Positions 47,455 to 56,455 of a stretch of 64,000 nucleotides of DNA are shown here, piece after piece. Every line of letters begins with the position of its first letter. Position 1 is the first letter of the stretch. The notes under the pieces were generated by a model that did no database searches, was not told the DNA's origin, and saw only the letters and a program-made list of their open reading frames with translations. The DNA is from Nesterenkonia sp. E16_10 (GTDB lineage Bacteria > Actinomycetota > Actinomycetes > Actinomycetales > Micrococcaceae), in NCBI RefSeq assembly GCF_017347085.1, contig NZ_JADPSA010000029.1, positions 372,001 to 436,000 of the forward strand, written 5' to 3'. The position numbers and the translations under genes were made by a program.

Positions 47455-50345
47455 CCCACCACCTGGACCACTCCGGTCCACACCCGCGCCAGCACCGCCT
47501 GGACGCCGGCATCACCCGGATCACCCAGCTGCTGGCCAGCCCCGATCCGCTCCTCGCACTGACCTCGGAGGGTACCCTGGAGCTGCTGGGGACGGTGCCG
47601 GGCAGCCCGTTCTCCCGGGGTGTCAGCGACGCCTCCGACCTGCTCGAGCAGCTGGCCCCGGCGATGTCGGCCCTGCCGGATCCGGAGCCGGGCATCTCCC
47701 GGCCCGCACTGGAGCTGCGCGTGGCCGTCATCGATGACCCGCAGACCCACCAGGTGCTGCGCGGCGCAGCGCAGGTGATCGGTCTCCGCGCGACCGCGCT
47801 GGCCGCGGACCCTTCGGCACTCGATGATCTCGACCTGGTGGTGCTGACCCCGACCAGCGTCGGTGCCCGCCACAGCATCGCTCCGGAGGGAGCTCTCGAG
47901 TCCACCGAGGACCAGCTGCGCGCCTGGTCCGGGCTGCTGCTCACCGAGGTTCTCCCGGCCTGCCGCCGCCGGGGCATCCCTGTGGTGTTCTGGGATCGCA
48001 CCACCCGCAGCACCACCTCCACGGGCCGCGAGCTGGCCAGCGCCTGCGATGCGGTGTTCGCCGTCTCCGCGGAAGCGGTGCAGCGGTACGCCGAGACGAA
48101 CCGGACCGACGCAGCCGTCGTCCAGGTGCCGATGGTGGTCAACCCGCTGCAGAATTCACCGCTGGGCACCCGCAGCGCCTCCTCGGCGGTCATCGCGATG
48201 GCCGAAGCCCAGGTGGCCCAGAGCCCCCGTGATCTGCGGCTCATGGCGGAATGGATCCTCGACGGCATCGAGGCCCAGGGACTGCCCTCGGTGCTGCTGC
48301 GCCGGGGCGAGCCAGGCACGTTCCCCGCCGGATACGGTGCCGGATTCGCGGCGCGGCACTGGCCGCTGCTCCTCGACCACCGCGGACCTGAGACGGTGGC
48401 TGCTCTGGACCGGGTCACCGATATCGGCATCGTGCTCAATGAGGTGATCAGCTCACAGACGCTCTATGACCGCAGGAGCCTGGAACTGCAGGCCGCCGGC
48501 TCCATGGTGCTCAGCGCCTACAACCAGGGCGTGAACTCCTACCTGCCGCATGTCAGGATCCCGCAGTCTGCCATGGACGTCGCGGAGACGCTCGGGTCAC
48601 TGACCCTCGGTGAGCTCAGACGCATCCAGGGCGACGGGATCCGGACCGCCTTCGGCCAGCACCACGTCTCCGATGTCCTGGCGAGCATCGGTGCGGCGGT
48701 GGGCCTGTGTGCGCCGCGCGCGGCGGAACGCGTGCTCGCGGTCAGCGAACCCGATGAACAGCGGGATCCGTCGTTGCGCCTGGAGCTGGCGTCCCAGACC
48801 CACGCCGCGGTCCCCCTGGTCTCCTGGGACCAGGTCTCCGCCCGGGCGGGCAGCTATGACATCCTCCTGCCGGTCTCTGCCCACAGGCACTACTCCCCCA
48901 CCTACGTGGCAGACATGGTCGCCTCCTTCCGCTACCAGAGCGCCCGGGTGGTCTCGAAGCTGGACGGTGCTGCGGAGCAGTGCGATCACGCCGCTATGCG
49001 CCATCAGCCGCCCGACTCAGCTTCCGGGACCGCATCGGGAACCGACTCCGCATCCACCGCCTCACCGCGGCCTGGTGCCGGGGAGAGCGCTGGCCCCGGG
49101 GTGAGCGCTGGCCCCGGGACGAGGACGGCGGAGCCGCTGGCGCTGGACCTCACCGCCTGGTGGCTTCCCGCCCCAGAGGTGACTGCCAGCGCGGAGGCCC
49201 TGCGCGCGCAGGCCAGGGATGAGCGGATCTTCTTCTCGGATCGCCTCGGTCATCATCTCCGCGGCGGATCCTCCGGGCGTCGAGATCGCCCGAGTCTGCT
49301 GGCCGATGAGGACCTCGCCGCGAGCGCCGCGCGCGCCGCCGCCACTGTGAGGGCGCTGAACCTGGAGCTGAGCGTGATCGTGCCGGTCTACAACAACGGT
49401 GATCACCTGCGGCACAAGGCCTTCGCCTCGCTGCGCCGATCCTCGGTCTTCGAACGGATGCACGTGCTGCTGGTCAACGACGGGTCCACCGACCCGGTCA
49501 CGGTGGACACCGTCGAGGAGCTGGCCCAGGAGTATCCGAACGTGACCGTCTACCACCATGGCGGGGGCGGTTCGGGATCGGCCTCCCGGCCGCGCAACAC
49601 CGGCCTGGAGCTGACCCATACCGAGTTCGTGACCTATCTGGACCCTGACAACGAGGCGGTGGAGAACGGCTTCGCGCAGCTGCTCGCAGACATGGTCTCC
49701 CACCGCGACGTCGACTTCGTGCTCGGCGATATGACGCACTGGGCCAGCCGGTTCGGTCGACTGCGCTACAGCGACCTGCTCCGCGAGACACTCTCGGAAC
49801 ACCAGGACGGGTCCGGGACCATCAGCGTCCCGCAGGACGCCTTGGAGCGGCTGCATTTCCGACCCATGGGCATCCAGACGATCGTCGCGCGCGCCGACTG
49901 GCTCAAGGGCTGCGGACTCCTCCAACCCCTGGGCGCGGTGGGGCAGGACAGCTACTTCTTCCAGCAGATGCTCTACTACGCCCGCCGGATCCGGGTGCAG
50001 GACATCGCGGTCCATACCTACTACTCCGCGGTCAGTGACTCCACGGTGAACACGATCAACCCCGGTTACTTCGAGAAGTACCGGCCACTCGATGCCGCGC
50101 GCGCCGACTGGCTGCGTGAGGTGGGCAAGCTGGAGGCCTATCGAGACCTTCGGCTGGAGCCCTTCCTGGTGAGCTGGATGCTCCCGAAGCTGCGCCGGCT
50201 CGAGGCGGAGCCGGAGAACTGGCTCTTCGCCGCCGAGACCCTGGCGGACCTGCTCGGGTACTACGGCGAGCACGAGTGGAGCACCCCCGAGGCGGTCGAG
50301 TTCTTCGAGCACCTGCGGCGAGCACGAGGACGCGAAAGCCACTGA
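47451..50345 (+). CDS. giant two-domain glycosyltransferase, copy B (GT1-like plus GT2)
   Basis: A 964-residue paralogue of copy A with the same plan: a GT1-like segment at about 325-415 (NEVISSQTLYDRRSLELQAAGSMVLSAYNQGVNSY) and a GT2 domain from about 643 (SVIVPVYNNGDHLRHKAFASLRR, NDGSTDP, YLDPDNEA). The C-terminal region AVGQDSYFFQQMLYYARR to YFEKYRPLDAARADWLREVGKLEAYRD is shared with copy A. The DxD-type motif differs (DPDNE against DPDDE). An Ala/Ser/Gly-rich linker lies near residue 525-560. GTG at 47451 overlaps the coiled-coil gene stop. Product is unknown. Confidence 0.85.
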   Translation: MTHHLDHSGPHPRQHRLDAGITRITQLLASPDPLLALTSEGTLELLGTVPGSPFSRGVSDASDLLEQLAPAMSALPDPEPGISRPALELRVAVIDDPQTHQVLRGAAQVIGLRATALAADPSALDDLDLVVLTPTSVGARHSIAPEGALESTEDQLRAWSGLLLTEVLPACRRRGIPVVFWDRTTRSTTSTGRELASACDAVFAVSAEAVQRYAETNRTDAAVVQVPMVVNPLQNSPLGTRSASSAVIAMAEAQVAQSPRDLRLMAEWILDGIEAQGLPSVLLRRGEPGTFPAGYGAGFAARHWPLLLDHRGPETVAALDRVTDIGIVLNEVISSQTLYDRRSLELQAAGSMVLSAYNQGVNSYLPHVRIPQSAMDVAETLGSLTLGELRRIQGDGIRTAFGQHHVSDVLASIGAAVGLCAPRAAERVLAVSEPDEQRDPSLRLELASQTHAAVPLVSWDQVSARAGSYDILLPVSAHRHYSPTYVADMVASFRYQSARVVSKLDGAAEQCDHAAMRHQPPDSASGTASGTDSASTASPRPGAGESAGPGVSAGPGTRTAEPLALDLTAWWLPAPEVTASAEALRAQARDERIFFSDRLGHHLRGGSSGRRDRPSLLADEDLAASAARAAATVRALNLELSVIVPVYNNGDHLRHKAFASLRRSSVFERMHVLLVNDGSTDPVTVDTVEELAQEYPNVTVYHHGGGGSGSASRPRNTGLELTHTEFVTYLDPDNEAVENGFAQLLADMVSHRDVDFVLGDMTHWASRFGRLRYSDLLRETLSEHQDGSGTISVPQDALERLHFRPMGIQTIVARADWLKGCGLLQPLGAVGQDSYFFQQMLYYARRIRVQDIAVHTYYSAVSDSTVNTINPGYFEKYRPLDAARADWLREVGKLEAYRDLRLEPFLVSWMLPKLRRLEAEPENWLFAAETLADLLGYYGEHEWSTPEAVEFFEHLRRARGRESH

Positions 50346-50382
50346 TCGGGTCGGCACCGCCGAAGCGCCGCAGTCCCCTCGC

Positions 50383-52578
50383 CTAGCCCCGCAGGGCCGG
50401 CTCGATCCGTTCGGCCAGCTCGTCAGTGGCCGAACGGACGAAGTTCTGCGAGACGTGGCTGTTGTCGTTATAGGTGATCGCCCCGCCCAGCACCGCATAG
50501 CAGGTGTCCTCCTCCTGGGAGCACAGCAGATCCTCGGTGGAGACGAAGTGGTAGTTCTCCGCCTCGGTGAAGATCTCCGCGGACCGGGTCAGCCAGCGCT
50601 CGCTCACCCGGGTGTCCTGGAGGTCGTCGTGGCAGGCAGCAAGATCCTCCTCGTTCAGCGCCACACACTCGGGCAGCGTCTCGGTCGCATTGCGCTCGAG
50701 GTTGAGCCGAGGGACCTCGCCCAGCACGACCACCTCCTTCTCGGCCTCGAGCCAGACCTGGATCGGGGTGATCACGCTGCGCCCCTGGTCGGTCAGCTCC
50801 ACCTCGGAGGCGGGCAGATCGACCTCGACGTCGGGGCCCTCGAAGCCGCCCATCATCTGGCTGGCCGCGATCACGATGGTCTCCACCTCTTCATCCGCGG
50901 CGAGCCGGTCCAGGATCTCCAGGTTGGCCTCCCCGCAGGGGTCCGGCGCCTCGACGAAGGTCGCGGCGCGCGGGGTGCAGCTGGAACGGGTCAGCACGAG
51001 CAGGCGCTTGCCCGCCTCCTGGGCGATCTCATCCAGCGCAGGAAGCCACATCGTGGCGTGGGAATCACCGAAGACCGCGACCACACCCTCGGCCTCGGAC
51101 TCCTCGGCCCCGAGCCAACACTCAGGGACCCCGTCGTCGTCGGCCTCGGCCTGGCATCCGGGGTAGACCGGTTCCTGAGGCTGCTCGGCGACCTCGGCGG
51201 CAGCGGGGGCCAGCCCCAGGGAGCCCTCGAAGGGAGCACCGCACTGATCCGGATTCGCCAGCGCCCGGTAGCCGTAGCAGGGGTGGTCCTCGCTGAGATC
51301 CGACGCCGTGAACTCCCGCTCCACTCGCTCCACCGAGTAGTGGGCGATCCCTACCACCAGCGCCATACCGAGCCCGGCCGCGACCATGGTCCGCCAGGTC
51401 GGCAGCAACAGCTTCGCGCGGCGCAGCGGGGCCTCGTAGTACCGAGTGCTCAGCGCGGAGAGCAGCACGACGCCGAGGATCAGGGCCAGCTTGAGCTCCC
51501 ACTGATCCGCGGTCTCCACCAGGTAGGGCGCGAAGATCACCACCGGCCAGTGCCAGAGGTAGATGGCGTAGGACCAGTCCCCGATCGCGGTGAACGGACG
51601 CAGCGAGAGCCACCAGTGGATCCCGGTCCCGGGTGCCTTGCCGCCGCAGGCCAGCAGCAAGGTCGCCCCGAGCGTCGGGATCAGGGCGGTCCAGCCCGGG
51701 AACGGCGTCAGCTCGCTATAGACCCAGGCCGAGCCGAGGATCATGATCAGCCCGACCCAGCCGAGCAGGTTCGCCCGCCGTCCGGTGAACTGGCTGGCAC
51801 CCAGGACCAGGGCGAGCAGCGCGCCCAGCGCGAACTCCCAGATCCGGGTCGGGGTGACGAAATACGCCTGAGCGGCGGCATTGGCGGTGTAGTAGATCGA
51901 AAAGGCCAGGGAGCCCGCGCCGAGCAGCCCGATCACCCAGAGGAAGATCGCGCGGGTGTGCTCGCGCGGGACGCCGGCGCCCTCTGCGGGCCGCCGGACA
52001 CGCCGGGTGAGGACCGCGAGGCCCAGCACGACGGCGAGCAGCACCGGCCACAGCACGTAGAACTGCTCCTCCACCGACAGCGACCAGAAGTGTTGGACCG
52101 CGGTGGCCCGCTCGTCGGCCTTGGAATAATCGATGGCGTCATCGGCCAGGACCCAGTTCTGCACGTAGAGCACCGAGGCCGTGATCTGACGGCGGGTGCT
52201 CTGCCATTCGGTGCTGGGCAGGATCATCACGGCGGCCACCGCGGTGACCCCCAGCACCAGCAGACTCAGCGGCAGCAGTCGCCGGATCCTGCGCGCCCAG
52301 AACTGGCCCAGCCGGATCCGACCGGTCCTCGCCGCCTCCCTGAACAGGTGCGCGGTGATCAGGTACCCGGAGATCACGAAGAAGACGTCCACGCCCACGT
52401 AGCCGCCGGTCAGGTGCTCCGGCCAGAAGTGGTATCCCACGACCAGCAGCACGGCCAGTGCACGCAGACCTTGGATCTCAGGCTGATGGCGCTCGCTGCG
52501 TGAGGACCGGCCAAGGGGCTGAGGCACGGTCGATGCGGCACTCGGCGGGGCCGGTGCGGACTCAGCGCGTGTGGTCAT
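50383..52578 (-). CDS. acyltransferase-3 with C-terminal SGNH domain (OafA-like), copy A
   Basis: A membrane O-acyltransferase predicted to acetylate an exported glycan. The 731-residue protein begins with the acyltransferase-3 region: LRALAVLLVVGYHFWP (catalytic-type His), GGYVGVDVFFVISGYLITAHL and about ten helices. From about residue 490 an SGNH-hydrolase-like domain follows (VAVFGDSHATMWLPALDEIAQ). Start ATG at 52578 is likely; an earlier TTG at 52623 is possible. The paralogue at 54083 is similar along its entire length. The gene ends 37 bp after copy B of the giant glycosyltransferase, convergently. Confidence 0.9.
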   Translation of the reverse strand: MTTRAESAPAPPSAASTVPQPLGRSSRSERHQPEIQGLRALAVLLVVGYHFWPEHLTGGYVGVDVFFVISGYLITAHLFREAARTGRIRLGQFWARRIRRLLPLSLLVLGVTAVAAVMILPSTEWQSTRRQITASVLYVQNWVLADDAIDYSKADERATAVQHFWSLSVEEQFYVLWPVLLAVVLGLAVLTRRVRRPAEGAGVPREHTRAIFLWVIGLLGAGSLAFSIYYTANAAAQAYFVTPTRIWEFALGALLALVLGASQFTGRRANLLGWVGLIMILGSAWVYSELTPFPGWTALIPTLGATLLLACGGKAPGTGIHWWLSLRPFTAIGDWSYAIYLWHWPVVIFAPYLVETADQWELKLALILGVVLLSALSTRYYEAPLRRAKLLLPTWRTMVAAGLGMALVVGIAHYSVERVEREFTASDLSEDHPCYGYRALANPDQCGAPFEGSLGLAPAAAEVAEQPQEPVYPGCQAEADDDGVPECWLGAEESEAEGVVAVFGDSHATMWLPALDEIAQEAGKRLLVLTRSSCTPRAATFVEAPDPCGEANLEILDRLAADEEVETIVIAASQMMGGFEGPDVEVDLPASEVELTDQGRSVITPIQVWLEAEKEVVVLGEVPRLNLERNATETLPECVALNEEDLAACHDDLQDTRVSERWLTRSAEIFTEAENYHFVSTEDLLCSQEEDTCYAVLGGAITYNDNSHVSQNFVRSATDELAERIEPALRG

Positions 52579-52713
52579 GGGCAGTTCGTGGTTTCCTTCG
52601 ACGTGGGAATGCAACCGGTCCAAGATATCGCCGTTCTCCTGCGATCCCCGCCTCCACGCCGGACCGTGAACTGCGGTCCTCCGCAGGGTGGTGACCTCGG
52701 GAACCGGCTGGGA

Positions 52714-52719
52714 TAGACT
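52714..52719 (+). promoter_or_regulatory. possible -10 box (TAGACT) for the WecC-like gene
   Basis: TAGACT lies 60 bp before the TTG start, giving a leader of about 54 nt. It resembles other -10 boxes here; -35 is not clear. The surrounding 201-bp divergent region has no gene. Confidence 0.35.
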
Positions 52720-52779
52720 CGCCTGCTGTCACCCCTCGTGCTGCCAGTCTCACCGTGTCATCAGAGAAAGTGATCCACT

Positions 52780-54015
52780 TTGCCAAGGAACATCTCCAGC
52801 GTCGGTGTCATCGGACTCGGCTACATCGGTCTGCCCACCGCCGCGATTCTCGCGGACCACGGCGTCACCACGATCGGCATGGATGTCTCTGAGCGCAACG
52901 TCGCCGCGGTGAACAAGGGCGAGCTCCCCTTCGTGGAGCCGGGCCTGCGTGAGGTCCTTGAGCGCGCTGTCAGCCGCGGCACGCTGACCGCCACGACTCA
53001 GACGCCCGAGACCGATGCCTATATCGTGGCGGTGCCCACCCCCTTCACCGAGACCCACTCGGCGGACCTCTCGTATATCGAGGCGGCGGCGGACGGCATC
53101 GCGGCGAAGCTGACCGGCGGAGAACTGATCATCCTGGAATCGACCTCACCTCCGGGCGCGACCGAACACCTGGCGCATCGGATCCTCGCCGCCCGCCCCG
53201 ATCTCGAAGCCGCGGACATCCTGGTGGCGCACTGCCCCGAGCGCGTGCTGCCCGGAAAGATCATGGAAGAGATGATCACCAACGACCGCATCATCGGCGG
53301 GCTCACGCCCGAGGCCGCCGAAGCCGCCCGAGATCTGTACTCCGCGTTCTGCAAGGGCGAGTTCCTGCTCACCGATGCCCGCACCGCCGAGATGGCCAAG
53401 CTCACCGAGAACAGCTTCCGGGACGTCAACATCGCCTTCGCCAACGAGCTCTCGGTCATCAGCCACAAGCTCGGGATCGATGTCTGGGAGCTCATCGAGC
53501 TCGCCAACCACCATCCGCGGGTCAACATTCTGCAGCCCGGGCCCGGTGTAGGCGGGCACTGCATCGCGGTGGACCCGTGGTTCATCGTCGATGCCGCGCC
53601 GGAAGAGGCAAACCTGATCCGGACCGCGCGGCAGACCAACGACGCGAAGCCCGAGTGGGTCCTGGGTCGGATCGAGCAGGCTCTGGAGACCGCCGGCACC
53701 TCACCCACCGTCGCGCTGCTGGGTCTGGCCTTCAAGGCCAACATCGATGATCTGCGCGAATCCCCGTCGCTGCACATCGCGGAGCAGCTCGCCCGTCGCG
53801 CCCCGGCAGCGCAGCTGCTCGCCGTGGAACCTCACATCCAGGCGCTGCCCGAGTCACTGGCGCAGCCCGGCAACGTCAGGCTCAGCGCCCTGCATGATGC
53901 CCTGGAGAGCGCTGACGTGGTGGTGCTGCTGGTGGACCACCAGGTGTTCAAGGACCTCGACGCGGCACGCCTGGGCGACGCCACGGTGATCGACACCCGC
54001 GGCATCTGGCGCTGA
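52780..54015 (+). CDS. wecC: WecC-like UDP-N-acetyl-D-mannosamine dehydrogenase
   Basis: A two-step NAD-dependent oxidation of UDP-ManNAc to the uronic acid is the activity of characterised homologues. The 411-residue protein has the Rossmann start IGLGYIGLPTAAILADHG, VPTPFTETHSAD, ESTSPPGATE, LTENSFRDVNIAFANEL and the catalytic Cys261 in GVGGHCIAVDPWF. The C-terminal domain has LGLAFKANIDDLRESPS. It begins with TTG at 52780 with little ribosome-binding signal. Related UDP-sugar dehydrogenases cannot be excluded, but the GGHCIAVDPWF wording favours the ManNAc type. Confidence 0.9.
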   Translation: MPRNISSVGVIGLGYIGLPTAAILADHGVTTIGMDVSERNVAAVNKGELPFVEPGLREVLERAVSRGTLTATTQTPETDAYIVAVPTPFTETHSADLSYIEAAADGIAAKLTGGELIILESTSPPGATEHLAHRILAARPDLEAADILVAHCPERVLPGKIMEEMITNDRIIGGLTPEAAEAARDLYSAFCKGEFLLTDARTAEMAKLTENSFRDVNIAFANELSVISHKLGIDVWELIELANHHPRVNILQPGPGVGGHCIAVDPWFIVDAAPEEANLIRTARQTNDAKPEWVLGRIEQALETAGTSPTVALLGLAFKANIDDLRESPSLHIAEQLARRAPAAQLLAVEPHIQALPESLAQPGNVRLSALHDALESADVVVLLVDHQVFKDLDAARLGDATVIDTRGIWR

Positions 54016-54082
54016 GGCACACCCTGCCGGACTGCCGGGCGGCGCCTCAGCGACCGTGCTTCAGGGCGACGCGTCAGCCGGA

Positions 54083-56260
54083 CTAGGAGCTCCGGGTCAG
54101 CGCAGACTCCATCCGGTCCGTGAGCTCCGGGACCGTGGTCCGTACGAAGTCCTGGGCGAGATGGCTGTTGTCCGAGTACGTGATGGCACCGCCGAGCACC
54201 GCATAGCAGGTGTCCTCGCGGCAGACGAGGTCCTCCGTGGGCACGAAGTGGTAGTTCTCTGCGTCCTCGAAGACCTCCGCGGATCGGGTCAACCAACGGT
54301 CCCCCACCCGAGTGTCCTCCTGCGTCTCGTTGCACGCGGAAAGGTCATTCTCGTTCAGGGCCACACACTCAGGAAGCGTCTGCTCAGATTCCTCTTCGTT
54401 GCTCAGTCGTGGGGCTTCACCGAAGACCACCACCTCTTTATCGGCCTCAAGCCAAGTCATGATCGGCTCGTACATGGCCAGCGCGGAATCGTCGAGGTCA
54501 TACTCCTCTTCGTCCAGGCCCAGGTCTCGGCTCGGTCCCCCGAATTCGCCGTGCCGCTGACTGGCTGCCAGGACCACGGTCTCGATGCTCTCGTCCTCCG
54601 AGACCTGATCGATGATCTCCGTGTTGGTCTTGAGGCATTCGCTGGAGTCTTCGCCGACCTCGCCGCCGCGGGGCGTGCAGGCGGAACGGGTCATGACCAG
54701 GAGTCGCTTGTCCTGCTCCTGGGCGATCTCATCGAGCGCCGGAAGCCACATCGTGGCGTGGGAGTCGCCGAAGACGGCGATCGTGCCCTCCGCCTCGGAC
54801 TCTTCAGCTCCGAGCCAGCACTCCTGCACGCCAGGCGTGTCCTCGTCAGCCTGACAGCCGGGGAAGGCCTCTTCCTGATATTGCTCCGCCACGACCGCCG
54901 GGGAGGGCCACAGACCGAGCTCACCCTCGAAGGGATCGCCGCATTCCTCGGGGTTCGCCAGCGCCCGGTAGCCATAGCAGGGGTGGTCTTCGGTGAGTGT
55001 CGCGTCCGCAGAGCTGGTCTGCATGGTCGAGACCGCCACGATCCCTGAGACGATCACCAGCACCATGCCGGTGCCGGCCGCGGCCATGGTCCGCCAGGTG
55101 GGAAGCAGGATCTTGGCGCGTCGGATCGGGGTCTCGAAGAATCGGGTGCTCAGCGCGGAGAGCCCGATGATGCCCAGGATCAGCAGGACCTTGATGTACC
55201 AGAACCGGGCGGCCTCACTGATATAGGGCGAGAAGATCACCACGGGCCAGTGCCAGAGGTAGATCGCATAGGACCAGTCCCCGATGGCGGTGGCGGGGCG
55301 AAGCGAGAGCCACCAGTGCACTCCGGTGCCTGGCTCGCGGCCGCCGCAGACCAGCACCAGGACGGTGCCCAGGGTCGGGACCAGCGCGGTCCAGCCGGGG
55401 AACGGGGTGGCATCGGTGTAGAAGACGGCGGCGCCGGCGATCATGAGGAAGCCCACCCAGCCGAGCAGGTTGCCCAGCCGGCCGTTGAACTGGCGGGACC
55501 CCAGCACCAGGGCCGCGATCGCACCCAGGGTGAATTCCCAGATCCGGGTCGGGGTGACGAAGTAGGCCTGTGCCGGCGCAACGGCGGTGTAGTAGATGGA
55601 GAACGCCAACGAGAAGGCACCCAGCAGCCCGACCACCCAGAGGAACGCGGCCCGGATCTGAGCCCGCTCCAACCCTGGGGCCCCCGATCGGCGCTGCCGC
55701 AGCGCCAAGAACATCAGCGTGAGCGCCAGCAGCACCGGCCATAGGACGTAGAACTGTTCCTCCACCGAGAGCGTCCAGAAGTGCTGGACCGCGGTGGCCC
55801 GTTCGTCGGCCTTGGAATATTCCACCGCGTCGGCGGCAAGGATCCAGTTCTGCACGTAGAGCGTGGACGCGATGATCTGGCGCAGCGTGGCCTGCCAGGC
55901 GGTGCTGGGCAGGATCAGCACGGCCGAGATCGCGGTCAGCAGCAGCACCAGCAGGCTCAGCGGCAGCAGCCGGCGGATCCTGCGCGCCCAGAACTGGCCC
56001 AGCCGGACGCCCCCGGTCTTCACCGCCTCCTTGAACAGATGCGCGGTGATCAGGTAGCCGGAGATCACGAAGAACACATCCACGCCCACATAGCCGCCGG
56101 TGAGCCGGTCCGGCCAGAAGTGGTAGAGCAGCACGACCAGCACCGCCAGCGCCCGCAGCCCCTGGATCTCAGGCTGGAAGCGCGGCGCCGCCCCACCGGC
56201 GGCCGGCAGCGGCCGCCCGGACGGGGTAGCCGCCGCCGAAGAGATCGAAGTCATGCTCAC
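54083..56260 (-). CDS. acyltransferase-3 with C-terminal SGNH domain (OafA-like), copy B
   Basis: The 725-residue paralogue of copy A: LRALAVLVVLLYHFWPDRLTG, YVGVDVFFVISGYLITAHLF, about ten helices and an SGNH domain with IAVFGDSHATMWLPALDEIAQ. Identity between copies is visibly high in both halves, so they are recent duplicates, each with its own linker. GTG at 56260 is the longest start; ATG at 56254 is equally good. A paralogous pair with the dehydrogenase between them suggests two O-acylation positions on the same glycan. Confidence 0.9.
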   Translation of the reverse strand: MSMTSISSAAATPSGRPLPAAGGAAPRFQPEIQGLRALAVLVVLLYHFWPDRLTGGYVGVDVFFVISGYLITAHLFKEAVKTGGVRLGQFWARRIRRLLPLSLLVLLLTAISAVLILPSTAWQATLRQIIASTLYVQNWILAADAVEYSKADERATAVQHFWTLSVEEQFYVLWPVLLALTLMFLALRQRRSGAPGLERAQIRAAFLWVVGLLGAFSLAFSIYYTAVAPAQAYFVTPTRIWEFTLGAIAALVLGSRQFNGRLGNLLGWVGFLMIAGAAVFYTDATPFPGWTALVPTLGTVLVLVCGGREPGTGVHWWLSLRPATAIGDWSYAIYLWHWPVVIFSPYISEAARFWYIKVLLILGIIGLSALSTRFFETPIRRAKILLPTWRTMAAAGTGMVLVIVSGIVAVSTMQTSSADATLTEDHPCYGYRALANPEECGDPFEGELGLWPSPAVVAEQYQEEAFPGCQADEDTPGVQECWLGAEESEAEGTIAVFGDSHATMWLPALDEIAQEQDKRLLVMTRSACTPRGGEVGEDSSECLKTNTEIIDQVSEDESIETVVLAASQRHGEFGGPSRDLGLDEEEYDLDDSALAMYEPIMTWLEADKEVVVFGEAPRLSNEEESEQTLPECVALNENDLSACNETQEDTRVGDRWLTRSAEVFEDAENYHFVPTEDLVCREDTCYAVLGGAITYSDNSHLAQDFVRTTVPELTDRMESALTRSS

Positions 56261-56284
56261 GTGGGTCTCTCATCTTCTCGTCGT

Positions 56285-56300
56285 CGACGCCGGGGCGTCG
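56285..56300. promoter_or_regulatory. CGACGCC-GG-GGCGTCG dyad upstream of acyltransferase copy B
   Basis: A perfect 7-2-7 palindrome 25 bp before the acyltransferase start in the 195-bp region divergent from ftsY. It may be an operator or a leader hairpin. GC-rich dyads of this size can arise by chance. Confidence 0.35.
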
Positions 56301-56443
56301 GTGGGTCAGATCTGGGGTGCGGCAGTCGGCGTTCCAGGATGGATGCCGAGGGCTCCGTTGCCGCACGATACTCCAAGGTGCTGAAGGTTCACCGGAGGTG
56401 GTGCTCCAAGTGGGTCCTGGCCGCCCACGGCGCAGGTCTGTGA

Positions 56444-56449
56444 CAGACT
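56444..56449 (+). promoter_or_regulatory. -10 box CAGACT for a leaderless ftsY transcript
   Basis: CAGACT ends 6 nt before the ftsY GTG at 56456; no ribosome-binding site is visible. Confidence 0.45.
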
Positions 56450-56455
56450 GAACGG

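Noticed and set aside
43991-56260. Glycan island as a mobile element
   Set aside because: No integrase, transposase, tRNA target or flanking direct repeats were found at its borders; codon usage and GC look like the neighbours.
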